DNA from: Ga0077527 sp050250695
Lineage (GTDB): Bacteria > Pseudomonadota > Gammaproteobacteria > Burkholderiales > SG8-41
Direction: 5' to 3'
DNA length: 5,752 bases
Assembly (NCBI GenBank): GCA_050250695.1
Contig: JBFWOE010000176.1
Location: 1-5,752, forward strand
In this document: one piece after another, positions 1 to 5,582 of the stretch
Numbering within the stretch: the stretch's first letter is position 1
How the letters are laid out: each line of letters opens with the position of its first letter
Notes under the pieces: model-generated
The model's database searches: none
What the model was told of the DNA's origin: nothing
Seen by the model: only the letters and a program-made list of their open reading frames with translations
Translations under genes and position numbers: made by a program

Positions 1-38
1 TGGCCCTTCATTGCCAATACAACCCTGCGGACACTGCC

Positions 39-299
39 ATGAACACCGAAAAAATCCAGGTGCGCGTTACCGAGACCCGGCAGTTGATGGAAGTGGTGGT
101 GCTCAGCAAGCGGGCCTCGTCCATCGAGGTGGTGCTCGGCAGCGGGGTACACAGCGTCAAATGTTCACTGACCCCGACCCGCAACGGCCTCGCCTATGCG
201 GGCAGCGTGATGGGGCGGGAGATCGTCTACGAACGCAGCCGCGACCAGGTGCAGGCCGACATCGACCGTCTCAATCCACGGGAATTCAACCGGCGCTGA
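39..299 (+). CDS. Small conserved-looking hypothetical protein, 86 aa
   Basis: I do not recognise this protein. It is 86 residues long, with no signal peptide and no membrane segment. The N-terminal two thirds alternate hydrophobic and polar residues in a way that suggests beta strands (IQVRVTE, LMEVVVLS, SIEVVLGSG, HSVKCSLT), followed by a charged C-terminal helix-like stretch rich in Arg, Asp and Glu (residues about 65-86). There is a single cysteine near residue 42. The ATG at 39 has only a weak Shine-Dalgarno-like GCGGA about nine bases upstream. The gene is believed real because its codon pattern looks protein-like, its composition is balanced, and it ends 34 bases before the convergent MAPEG gene with no better frame competing. 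It is probably a small cytosolic soluble protein. Its upstream context lies outside the window, so its operon partners are unknown. Confidence 0.7.
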   Translation: MNTEKIQVRVTETRQLMEVVVLSKRASSIEVVLGSGVHSVKCSLTPTRNGLAYAGSVMGREIVYERSRDQVQADIDRLNPREFNRR

Positions 300-333
300 C
301 CCGCCGCGGCTTTGTTGTGACCGTTTCTTCGAC

Positions 334-717
334 TTATTCCAGCTGGTAGAGCAGGATCAGCAGGCTGGCGGTGATCAGCACGCTGAAAGTCAGCATCATG
401 CCCACAGTGCGGTAACGGAGATTTTCCTTTTCCTGGCTCACGCCCCAGGCATGCAGCACGCGGCCGCAGAGCAGTGAGATGCCCAGTGCGTGTACGTGCA
501 GCCTCGGGCCGTCGTGCAGTTCGACGAACCAGATCAAAAGCAGCGTCAGCGGCACGTATTCCGCGAAATTGGAATTCACGCGCATCGCGCGCTGCAGCAG
601 CGTGTTCCTGCCGTCGCCGATGGCAACGCGGTAGCGCCGCCGCAGACTGATGGTGCGCACGCTCAGCGCGACGAACATCAGTCCGAGCACTGCGGCGTAG
701 AGCGGTGTAACGGGCAT
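334..717 (-). CDS. MAPEG family integral membrane protein
   Basis: This is a 127-residue, four-helix inner-membrane protein of the MAPEG family (membrane-associated proteins in eicosanoid and glutathione metabolism). Hydrophobic segments fall at about residues 5-24, 54-67, 73-91 and 104-125. The family signature is clear: RAMRVNSNFAEYVPL (43-57), with the Arg, Asn, Glu and Pro typical of the glutathione-binding side of helix 2, then GRVLHAWG (85-92) and RYRTVGM (102-108). The length matches bacterial members. Eukaryotic relatives include microsomal glutathione transferases and leukotriene C4 synthase; the bacterial members are mostly uncharacterised, so glutathione-dependent detoxification is only an inference. 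The gene starts seven bases after the methyltransferase-fold gene stops and has no strong Shine-Dalgarno of its own, so translational coupling is likely. It is the last gene of the minus-strand operon. Confidence 0.9.
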   Translation of the reverse strand: MPVTPLYAAVLGLMFVALSVRTISLRRRYRVAIGDGRNTLLQRAMRVNSNFAEYVPLTLLLIWFVELHDGPRLHVHALGISLLCGRVLHAWGVSQEKENLRYRTVGMMLTFSVLITASLLILLYQLE

Positions 718-724
718 GGCCGGT

Positions 725-1555
725 TTATTTTCCCGGTTTGCCGAACTTCAGCGTCATGCGGTCGCTTTCACCGATCGCGCGGTATTTTTCCGGGTCGAGC
801 CGGCCGCGCATCATCGGCGGCAGCGTCCAAACGCCGTTGGGGTGGTCGGCAGAGTCCAGCGGGTTGGCGTTGATTTCGGATTTTTCCAGCAGTCTGAACC
901 CGACCTGCTCCGCCAGGGAGATCACATAGGATTCGGTCATGTAGCCGGTTTTGACCATGCGTTCGAACGGAGTCCCCGGTTTTGCGCGATGCTCGACCAC
1001 CCCCAGCACGCCGCCGGGTTTCAGCGCGTCGTAAAACGCCTGGAACGCGGCCCGGTCGACCTTGCGGCTGCTCCAGTTGTGCACGTTGCGGAACGTCAGC
1101 ACCAGGTCGGCGCTGCCTGCCGGCGCAATGGCGACATGACCGGGCGGGCCGAACGAGGTGAACAGCGGCTTCCCGTAAATCGCAGACTGTTCGCTGATTT
1201 TTTCCTGCTGTTTCTCCCGGATACTGCGCTGCCAGCCGGCGAGGCCCGGATCTTCGATCGCGTAATGCGCAAGGTAATATTTTCCGCCGTCGCGCAGCAC
1301 CGGGCCGATGATTTCGCTGTACCAGCCGCCGCCGGGCCAGATCTCGACCACGGTCAGGCCGGGTTTCAGGCCGAAAAACTGCAGGGTCTCTCGCGGATGG
1401 CGGTACTTGTCGCGCAGCCGGTTGGCTTCGCTGCGGTGTTCGCCGGCGATTGCGCGGTCGAGCAGCGCGCCCGTGGAGTCCTGGACATCCGCTGCGAATG
1501 CGAAGAAGGCGCTACAGCCCAGGACGACAATGCTGATCCGCTGATGCCATTGCAT
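725..1555 (-). CDS. Exported class I SAM-methyltransferase-fold protein
   Basis: This is a 276-residue Rossmann-fold methyltransferase-like protein with an N-terminal signal peptide. From the ATG at 1555, residues 5-6 are the polar n-region (QR), 7-20 the hydrophobic core, and AFA-AD at 19-23 a good signal peptidase I site. Motif I is EIWPGGGWYSE (71-81), with a glycine-rich SAM loop. A later ADLVLTFRNVHNW block (149-161) and ALKPGGVLGVVEHR (177-190) are typical of this group. The TTG at 1561 is also in frame, but AGGAG (1562-1566) would abut it directly, whereas it lies six bases from the ATG at 1555; I therefore choose the ATG. Similar exported proteins are common in proteobacteria and are annotated as methyltransferases, but SAM is not expected in the periplasm and the activity is unknown. 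Cys14 follows VLG, an imperfect lipobox. Confidence 0.85.
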   Translation of the reverse strand: MQWHQRISIVVLGCSAFFAFAADVQDSTGALLDRAIAGEHRSEANRLRDKYRHPRETLQFFGLKPGLTVVEIWPGGGWYSEIIGPVLRDGGKYYLAHYAIEDPGLAGWQRSIREKQQEKISEQSAIYGKPLFTSFGPPGHVAIAPAGSADLVLTFRNVHNWSSRKVDRAAFQAFYDALKPGGVLGVVEHRAKPGTPFERMVKTGYMTESYVISLAEQVGFRLLEKSEINANPLDSADHPNGVWTLPPMMRGRLDPEKYRAIGESDRMTLKFGKPGK

Positions 1556-1561
1556 GAGCAA

Positions 1562-1580
1562 CTCCTGCGGCTGCTGCCGC
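1562..1580 (-). promoter_or_regulatory. Hairpin abutting the AGGAG ribosome binding site of the methyltransferase-fold gene
   Basis: On the transcript, a perfect 5-bp stem GCGGC / GCCGC with loop AGCA (1580-1567) is followed immediately by AGGAG (1566-1562), then six bases to the ATG at 1555. It lies in the 41-base gap after the dehydrogenase gene, the longest gap inside the operon. The Shine-Dalgarno decides the start codon. The hairpin could tune translation or protect the 3' end of the upstream message, but a 5-bp stem in GC-rich DNA can also be chance. Confidence 0.4.
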
Positions 1581-1596
1581 GATGACCGGTTTTATT

Positions 1597-2517
1597 CTAG
1601 CCGTCTTTCTGCAGCACCGCCTGTATTGCCGCTGCCGGTACCTTGATGTCCACGCCGGCGCGTTCTTCCTGCAGCAACATCGAGATCCGCGAATCGCGGC
1701 TGCCCCAGCCTCGGTTAAGCGCCTCGGTCATGTCGGCATGGGCGAGGTTGGCGATGCGCATCGGAACCCCGAGTTCGCGCCCCAGTTCCGTGGCAAGAGT
1801 CACGTCCTTCAGCGCGAGTTTGAGGGCGAAATCCGGCGGATCGAAAGAACCCTGCAGGAACTGCCGGCCGAGCCGGTCGAAGGTGCGCTGGCGGCCCAGC
1901 GAACACTGGCGCACCGCTGCCCACAGCGCCAGCGGGTCGACGCCGGCCTTGACGCCTACCGTGAACACTTCGGCGAGCGCGGTCTGGATCGCGTAGCCGG
2001 CGCAGTTGTGCACCAGTTTGGCCACCGTGCCGGCGCCTATGGGGCCGATGTAGATCACCTGGTCGCCGATGGCGTCCAGCACCTCGCGCCTGTCGTTGAA
2101 TGTTTTTTCATCGCCGCCGACCAGCAGCGCCATCTTGCCCGACTTTGCGCCGTGCGGACCGCCGGACACCGGCGCATCGAGCATGGTGATGCCGTGTTCC
2201 GCGCAGCGCGCGGACAGCGAGCGCACCACTGTCGGCGAATTGGTGGTGAGGTCAAACCACACACCGCCGCGTTTCATCGACGCCATCAGGTCGGCGCCCA
2301 CGGCTTCCGTTTCGCGCGGCCCCGGGAGCGAGGTCAGCACGACGTCGACCGACTTGCCCAGCGCCTGCACCGAGTCGGCCCAGGACGCGCCGGCATCGAG
2401 TACGGGTTTGGCGATTTCAGCGCGCAGGTCGTGCACGACGAGATCAAATTTTGCCTTGCGCAGGTTGAGCGCCATCGCGCCGCCCATGGTTCCGAGTCCG
2501 ATGAATCCGACTTTCAT
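1597..2517 (-). CDS. NAD(P)-dependent beta-hydroxyacid dehydrogenase (3-hydroxyisobutyrate dehydrogenase family)
   Basis: This is a 306-residue cytosolic oxidoreductase of the beta-hydroxyacid dehydrogenase superfamily (3-hydroxyisobutyrate, tartronate semialdehyde and glyoxylate/succinic semialdehyde reductases). The N-terminal Rossmann domain opens with GFIGLGTMGGAMALNL (4-19). The second strand ends in Asp30, which more often goes with NAD than NADP. The substrate-binding signature DAPVSGGPHGAKSGKM is at 114-129, and the catalytic-lysine motif GAGTVAKLVHN at 161-171, with Lys167 as the general acid/base. An all-helical C-terminal domain completes a normal family length. AGGGAGG (2522-2528) lies four bases from the ATG. 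The gene starts 15 bases after the flavoprotein gene stops. In this operon it may reduce or oxidise a ring-cleavage product, but the substrate cannot be predicted: members with these motifs act on many small hydroxyacids. There is no sign of truncation. Confidence 0.92.
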   Translation of the reverse strand: MKVGFIGLGTMGGAMALNLRKAKFDLVVHDLRAEIAKPVLDAGASWADSVQALGKSVDVVLTSLPGPRETEAVGADLMASMKRGGVWFDLTTNSPTVVRSLSARCAEHGITMLDAPVSGGPHGAKSGKMALLVGGDEKTFNDRREVLDAIGDQVIYIGPIGAGTVAKLVHNCAGYAIQTALAEVFTVGVKAGVDPLALWAAVRQCSLGRQRTFDRLGRQFLQGSFDPPDFALKLALKDVTLATELGRELGVPMRIANLAHADMTEALNRGWGSRDSRISMLLQEERAGVDIKVPAAAIQAVLQKDG

Positions 2518-2532
2518 TTTGCCTCCCTTGGA

Positions 2533-3759
2533 TCAAAAATCCCGCGTCACCGCGATGTCGCGCATCACGGCTTCCGGGGTGTGGTGATGTCTGTTGCGCA
2601 TGCGCGTGGCTTCATCTTCGTCGCAGGCCTGCAGGTACGAGCCCAGTTCGCGGGCATGCGCCACCACGGCGCGGCCAAAGCGCACGCGTTGCGCAGAATA
2701 ACCCGGCAGGGCCGCAGCGGGATCGTCGCCCGCGGATTTCAGCGCATCGGCCAGGGCTATCGCGTCGCCGGCCGCCTTGGATACACCCATGCCGCAATGC
2801 GGGCGCGCAACGAAGGCGGCATCGCCGAGCAGGACGACGCGTCCGTGGGCCATGGTCCGCGATTCGAGGTCGAAGATGGCCTGGAAAAAGGGCTGGCGCG
2901 TTTTCGCCACGACCTCGGCAAATTGCGGCGACAGCGCATCCTGCGCGCCGCGGCGCATGGCATCCAGCACCTCCGGGCGGATCAGCGGCGGCGGTATCGC
3001 CATGTCGTGGCGGCGGCCGTTGATGTCGGTGCACAGTTGCGGCAGTTCGCGCCCGGCATGGGTCGGCCGGTACCAGACGAAGTTGTAGCAGCGTTCACCG
3101 GCGCGTGTGGAGTTGCCGAAACCGGCGACCGGGTAGCCGAGCATGTGTTCACGCGGCGCCAGGCTGAAACCGAACTTCGGGAACAGGTCGCGGTGCGTGG
3201 CGGTAGTCAGTTCGTTTTCGTCGACCAGGCCGCGCCACGCGATGTAGCCGGCATAAACCGGCTGGTCGTCCGGGGCCAGCCGCGCGCGCACCGCGGAGCG
3301 TATGCCGTCGGCGGCGACCAGCAGGTCGCCTTCGGCCTGAACTCCGTTGGCGAATGTCGCGGTGACGGTTTCCGCGTCCTGGGATACACCGCTGCAGACA
3401 TGGTCGAAGTGGTAGCGGTCTTCGGGGAATGCATTTTTGAGCAGTGCATAGAGCCGTGCCCAGGTGGTCAGGCACTGGCGGATGTCGAGCGTGCCCACCA
3501 CGGCGCCGCTGCGGTCGAATGCGACGCGGCCGGCGATGTCGACGCCGAAGCTGTCGTCAAGGTTGATGCCGATGCGCGTCAGCGCGGCAAACAGGTCGGG
3601 ATGGGTGATGATGCCGGCGCCGCGGCCGGCCATCGCCGCACCCGCCTGCTCGTAGACCTGCACGTTCCAGCCCTGGCGCTGAAGCAGGTTGGCTGCGAAC
3701 AGCCCGCCCAGCGAGCCCCCGACGACCAGCGCGCGCGGCTGTCGTTTTGCATGCGCCAT
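2533..3759 (-). CDS. FAD-dependent aromatic hydroxylase, 2,6-dihydroxypyridine 3-monooxygenase-like
   Basis: This is a 408-residue group A flavoprotein monooxygenase (PHBH fold). The FAD-binding dinucleotide motif appears as VVGGSLGGL (12-20) with the ribose-binding Glu37, then RGAGI (46-50). The DG motif ADGIRSAVR is at 150-158 and the second FAD motif LLGDAAFVARPHCGMG at 310-325. The GGSLGG form of the first motif, AGYIAWRGL (170-178) and NFVWYRP (226-232) are features I associate with the 2,6-dihydroxypyridine 3-hydroxylase (DHPH) branch, whose founding member acts in actinobacterial nicotine breakdown, where it uses NADH and O2. The exact substrate here is unknown; a hydroxylated aromatic or pyridine ring is the best guess. 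The ATG at 3759 lacks a good Shine-Dalgarno and lies only 11 bases after the VOC stop codon, so coupled translation is likely. The protein is full length with all motifs intact. Confidence 0.9.
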   Translation of the reverse strand: MAHAKRQPRALVVGGSLGGLFAANLLQRQGWNVQVYEQAGAAMAGRGAGIITHPDLFAALTRIGINLDDSFGVDIAGRVAFDRSGAVVGTLDIRQCLTTWARLYALLKNAFPEDRYHFDHVCSGVSQDAETVTATFANGVQAEGDLLVAADGIRSAVRARLAPDDQPVYAGYIAWRGLVDENELTTATHRDLFPKFGFSLAPREHMLGYPVAGFGNSTRAGERCYNFVWYRPTHAGRELPQLCTDINGRRHDMAIPPPLIRPEVLDAMRRGAQDALSPQFAEVVAKTRQPFFQAIFDLESRTMAHGRVVLLGDAAFVARPHCGMGVSKAAGDAIALADALKSAGDDPAAALPGYSAQRVRFGRAVVAHARELGSYLQACDEDEATRMRNRHHHTPEAVMRDIAVTRDF

Positions 3760-3770
3760 TTGAAACCGGT

Positions 3771-4217
3771 CTAGGCGGCTTTCCGGACTTCGGCGGCTGG
3801 ATAATTCAGCTCGATGGTCACGCTGCTCGGGTCCTCGAAAAACACCTGGTGCAGGTTCAGCGACGGCACCGTGCGTTCACGGTACACGATGTTATGTGCC
3901 TTGAGTCGCGCAAGCATTTCCGCGAGCCCGGTGGCGGCGAACGCCATGTGGTCGACGGTGCCGGTGCCGTTCAGCGTATCGAGATCCCTGTCGCCGAGAT
4001 ATTCCTTCAAGCCGGCAGGATCGTTCAGATCGATGCCGATGATGTGCACGACGCCGGTGGTTTCCGGGTACTGGGGGCCGTTGTATAGCCACAGCCCCGG
4101 AAACTTGAACGGCGGACGGAAACCGACGGTGAAGCCCATCACCTCGGTATAGAACCGGCGCGATGATTCGACATCCAGCGTACGGATCGAGAAATGGTCA
4201 AGTTTGCCTATGGGCAT
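3771..4217 (-). CDS. VOC (glyoxalase/extradiol dioxygenase fold) family protein
   Basis: This is a 148-residue protein with two beta-alpha-beta-beta-beta modules of the vicinal oxygen chelate superfamily. Module one begins LDHFSIRTLDVESSRRFYTEVMGF (6-29), and module two begins VDHMAFAATGLAEMLARLKAHNI (88-110) and ends FFEDPSSVTIELNY (126-139). The expected metal ligands are present: His8, His90 and Glu136, with His58 also available at the end of module one. The family includes glyoxalase I, extradiol dioxygenases, fosfomycin-resistance enzymes and epimerases. The length and the ligand set allow either a ring-cleaving dioxygenase or a lyase/isomerase, and the sequence alone does not decide. 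CCTCC at 4223-4227 reads as GGAGG on the transcript, five bases from the ATG. The gene lies 19 bases after the NIPSNAP gene and 11 bases before the flavoprotein gene, so it is probably co-expressed with an aromatic hydroxylase. Confidence 0.9.
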   Translation of the reverse strand: MPIGKLDHFSIRTLDVESSRRFYTEVMGFTVGFRPPFKFPGLWLYNGPQYPETTGVVHIIGIDLNDPAGLKEYLGDRDLDTLNGTGTVDHMAFAATGLAEMLARLKAHNIVYRERTVPSLNLHQVFFEDPSSVTIELNYPAAEVRKAA

Positions 4218-4236
4218 GGCGGCCTCCGTGATGGGG

Positions 4237-4875
4237 TTACTGCAGCGGCGAAAATGCAGAGGGCATCACGATCTTGTTTTCCTGCGCGGTCAGTGTGCCG
4301 TCCGGCAGGTTGAGTTTTTTGGCCGCAACAGACGGCGGCCACACGCCCGAGGCGAGAGCCTGGTCGCGGGCTTCGTTGCGATGGTTGAGCGAGTTATACG
4401 CCCAGATATGGGTGAATCGGTTCAGGCCGCCCAGTTCGCTGTACCAGACACCCACCAGCGGACTGATCTTGATGCGGGCGGGCAGGGCCTGCTCCCAGAC
4501 TTTCTGGATTTTGGGCAGATCGCCGGGTGCGACGGTGTAAGTGCGCATCTCGAAATAGGGGCCCATTTTTCCGGGTTTGATTTCGGGCGAGCAGGCAAAC
4601 GGTATGAAGATTTCGGATTGCATGCCGAGCAGGAATTCACCGATTTTAGGCGGCCAATTGCCTGCAGCAACAGCTTCGGCGCGGATTTTGTCGCGCTCGG
4701 CCATGTCCTTGTACGGCCAGATGTGGATGATCTGGTTCAGCGGCCCGATTTCGGTATGAAAGAAAGCCGCGAGTGGCGAGATCTTCTTGCGGGTCTCGTA
4801 CGCTTCGCCGAAGCGCTTTTCGACTTCGGCCAGGGATTTGGGTTTTACAAAATACGTGCGCACTTCGTAAATCAT
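4237..4875 (-). CDS. NIPSNAP family protein with two tandem domains
   Basis: This is a 212-residue soluble protein built of two copies of the NIPSNAP / dimeric alpha-beta barrel domain. The copies align with an offset of 105 residues: EVRTY (4-8) with EMRTY (109-113), KISPL (31-35) with KISPL (136-140), LNQIIHIWPY (46-55) with LNRFTHIWAY (151-160), and NWPP (73-76) with VWPP (178-181). The HIW-Y core and the WPP turn are family hallmarks. NIPSNAP proteins were named from animals, where they are mitochondrial. Bacterial members are frequent beside oxidoreductase and aromatic-degradation genes but mostly lack a defined activity; the fold resembles small monooxygenases and EthD-like proteins. 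GGAGG (4881-4885 on the plus strand as CCTCC) lies five bases from the ATG. This is the first gene of the six-gene operon. No signal peptide is seen, so a cytosolic location is inferred. Confidence 0.92.
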   Translation of the reverse strand: MIYEVRTYFVKPKSLAEVEKRFGEAYETRKKISPLAAFFHTEIGPLNQIIHIWPYKDMAERDKIRAEAVAAGNWPPKIGEFLLGMQSEIFIPFACSPEIKPGKMGPYFEMRTYTVAPGDLPKIQKVWEQALPARIKISPLVGVWYSELGGLNRFTHIWAYNSLNHRNEARDQALASGVWPPSVAAKKLNLPDGTLTAQENKIVMPSAFSPLQ

Positions 4876-4915
4876 GCTTTCCTCCGGGTGTGATCGCCGC
4901 TTTGCGGGAGTGGCG

Positions 4916-4924
4916 AGTTTACCA
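4916..4924 (-). promoter_or_regulatory. Candidate extended -10 promoter for the six-gene operon
   Basis: The minus strand reads TGGTAAACT here: a TAAACT hexamer preceded by TG plus one base, the extended -10 arrangement. It lies about 40 bases before the NIPSNAP ATG, in the 81-base gap after the macro-domain gene, with no convincing -35 at the usual distance. Just upstream (4932-4947) is a 5-bp GC stem (CGCGG / CCGCG, 6-base loop) that begins about 10 bases after the macro-domain stop codon. It has no U-tract, so it is at best a weak transcription barrier. The operon may also receive read-through from the macro-domain gene. Confidence 0.4.
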
Positions 4925-4956
4925 GAGGCTGCGCGGCGTGCCCCGCGGAACCGGCC

Positions 4957-5448
4957 TTACAGACCTTCGTCGGCGGGCTGTCCCGCATGGTAGGTGACAT
5001 ACACCAGCACGGGTATGCCCAGCTCGCCGATGTGCTGCGTAATCAGTGGCCTGACCTCATCCCAGGCGAGGCGGCCGACGCCGGTGGCCAGCCGCGGCAG
5101 CGCGATGCTGGTGAATTTCTCCTCGCGGGCGAGCTTGTTGAGCGCGCGCAGTGCGTGGCCGGCATGCTGCAGCGTGGCGGGGCCGGGATTGCCGCCGTGA
5201 TGGCCTGGCGCACCATCCTGGGTGAACAGGCTGACGACGCGGGTACCGTCAGCACCCATCCACGCCCACAGGGTCCCGGGTTTGGGATGCTGGGACTGGC
5301 AGTAGTGGCGGAAATCCTTGTACATCGCCGGCCAGCGTTCGCGCAGCTGCAATGCGAGGCCGCTGTGAAAAGGGTCGTTGGGCGCCACCCCGTGTGCGAT
5401 CGCCTGGGCCCTGGTCAACAGTATGTCGCCGCTGACTTCCTTGATCAT
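4957..5448 (-). CDS. Macro-domain protein (ADP-ribose binding, TARG1/ALC1-like)
   Basis: This is a 163-residue protein consisting of one macro domain. It opens IKEVSGDILLTRAQAIAHGVA (2-22), in which GDIL is the first ADP-ribose-binding loop. It continues with SGLALQLRERWPAMYKDF (29-46), VVSLFTQ (71-77), a glycine- and histidine-rich loop (GHHGGNPG, 82-89) and SIALPRLATGVGRLAWDEV (114-132), the phosphate-binding segment. The order and spacing resemble TARG1/OARD1-type macro domains, which remove ADP-ribose from acidic residues. The TARG1 catalytic lysine and aspartate seem to be replaced here (Gln77 and Gly125 in my hand alignment), so binding, or catalysis by other residues, must be considered. 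GGAG (5457-5460) is eight bases from the ATG. No DarT-like or other ADP-ribosyl transferase partner lies beside it in the window, so I do not call it an antitoxin. Confidence 0.88.
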   Translation of the reverse strand: MIKEVSGDILLTRAQAIAHGVAPNDPFHSGLALQLRERWPAMYKDFRHYCQSQHPKPGTLWAWMGADGTRVVSLFTQDGAPGHHGGNPGPATLQHAGHALRALNKLAREEKFTSIALPRLATGVGRLAWDEVRPLITQHIGELGIPVLVYVTYHAGQPADEGL

Positions 5449-5471
5449 GTGGTGTTCTCCGTGTCTGGTTG

Positions 5472-5570
5472 ATGTGGCTCTTCACATGCTCAACGTAACA
5501 TCGCTCGGCATCGCCGATGTTGACGCAACGCAAACAAGCCGCCGGAACAGCGGACGCGTGCGAGCCACAT
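5472..5570. repeat. Cluster of short inverted and direct repeats in the divergent intergenic region
   Basis: Between the macro-domain gene and the plus-strand gene at 5665 several short repeats overlap. ATGTGGCTC (5472-5480) is the exact reverse complement of GAGCCACAT (5562-5570). CACATGCT occurs at 5483-5490 and again at 5566-5573. ATGTG (5472-5476) also pairs locally with CACAT (5483-5487) across six bases. AACATCG (5497-5503) is mirrored by CGATGTT (5515-5521) across 11 bases. Palindromes between divergent genes often bind regulators, but no regulator gene is in view and no known operator consensus fits. Confidence 0.45.
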
Positions 5571-5582
5571 GCTGGACACGCT

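Noticed and set aside
291..316. Hairpin CGGCG / CGCCG followed by a few Ts between the convergent genes, as a terminator.
   Set aside because: The 5-bp stem overlaps the stop codon of the small gene, and the T-run is interrupted (CGGCTTTGTTGT). Too weak to call.
1514..1555. Lipoprotein signal (VLGC at residues 11-14) in the methyltransferase-fold protein.
   Set aside because: Leu at the -2 position is atypical, the hydrophobic run before the Cys is only about six residues, and a good AFA-AD signal peptidase I site lies downstream.
716..1585. A 289-codon plus-strand open frame opposite the methyltransferase-fold gene.
   Set aside because: The opposite strand has a signal peptide, SAM motifs and a ribosome binding site, while this frame has none and a biased composition.
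1582..3774. A 730-codon open frame on the plus strand, opposite the dehydrogenase and flavoprotein genes.
   Set aside because: It is antisense to two genes with complete family motifs, spans their intergenic junction, and its translation is rich in His, Arg and Ala with no recognisable domain: the usual antisense open frame of GC-rich coding DNA.
4204..4893. A 229-codon plus-strand open frame opposite the NIPSNAP gene.
   Set aside because: It is a shadow of the NIPSNAP gene, whose internal repeat and family motifs prove the minus strand is coding.
4957..5448. Macro-domain gene as a DarTG-type antitoxin.
   Set aside because: No DarT-like toxin gene is adjacent: one neighbour is a NIPSNAP operon and the other a divergent unknown gene with a basic N-terminus.
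5473..5486. TGTG-N6-CACA as a CRP/Vfr-type binding site.
   Set aside because: The consensus TGTGA-N6-TCACA needs eight bases between TGTG and CACA; here there are six.
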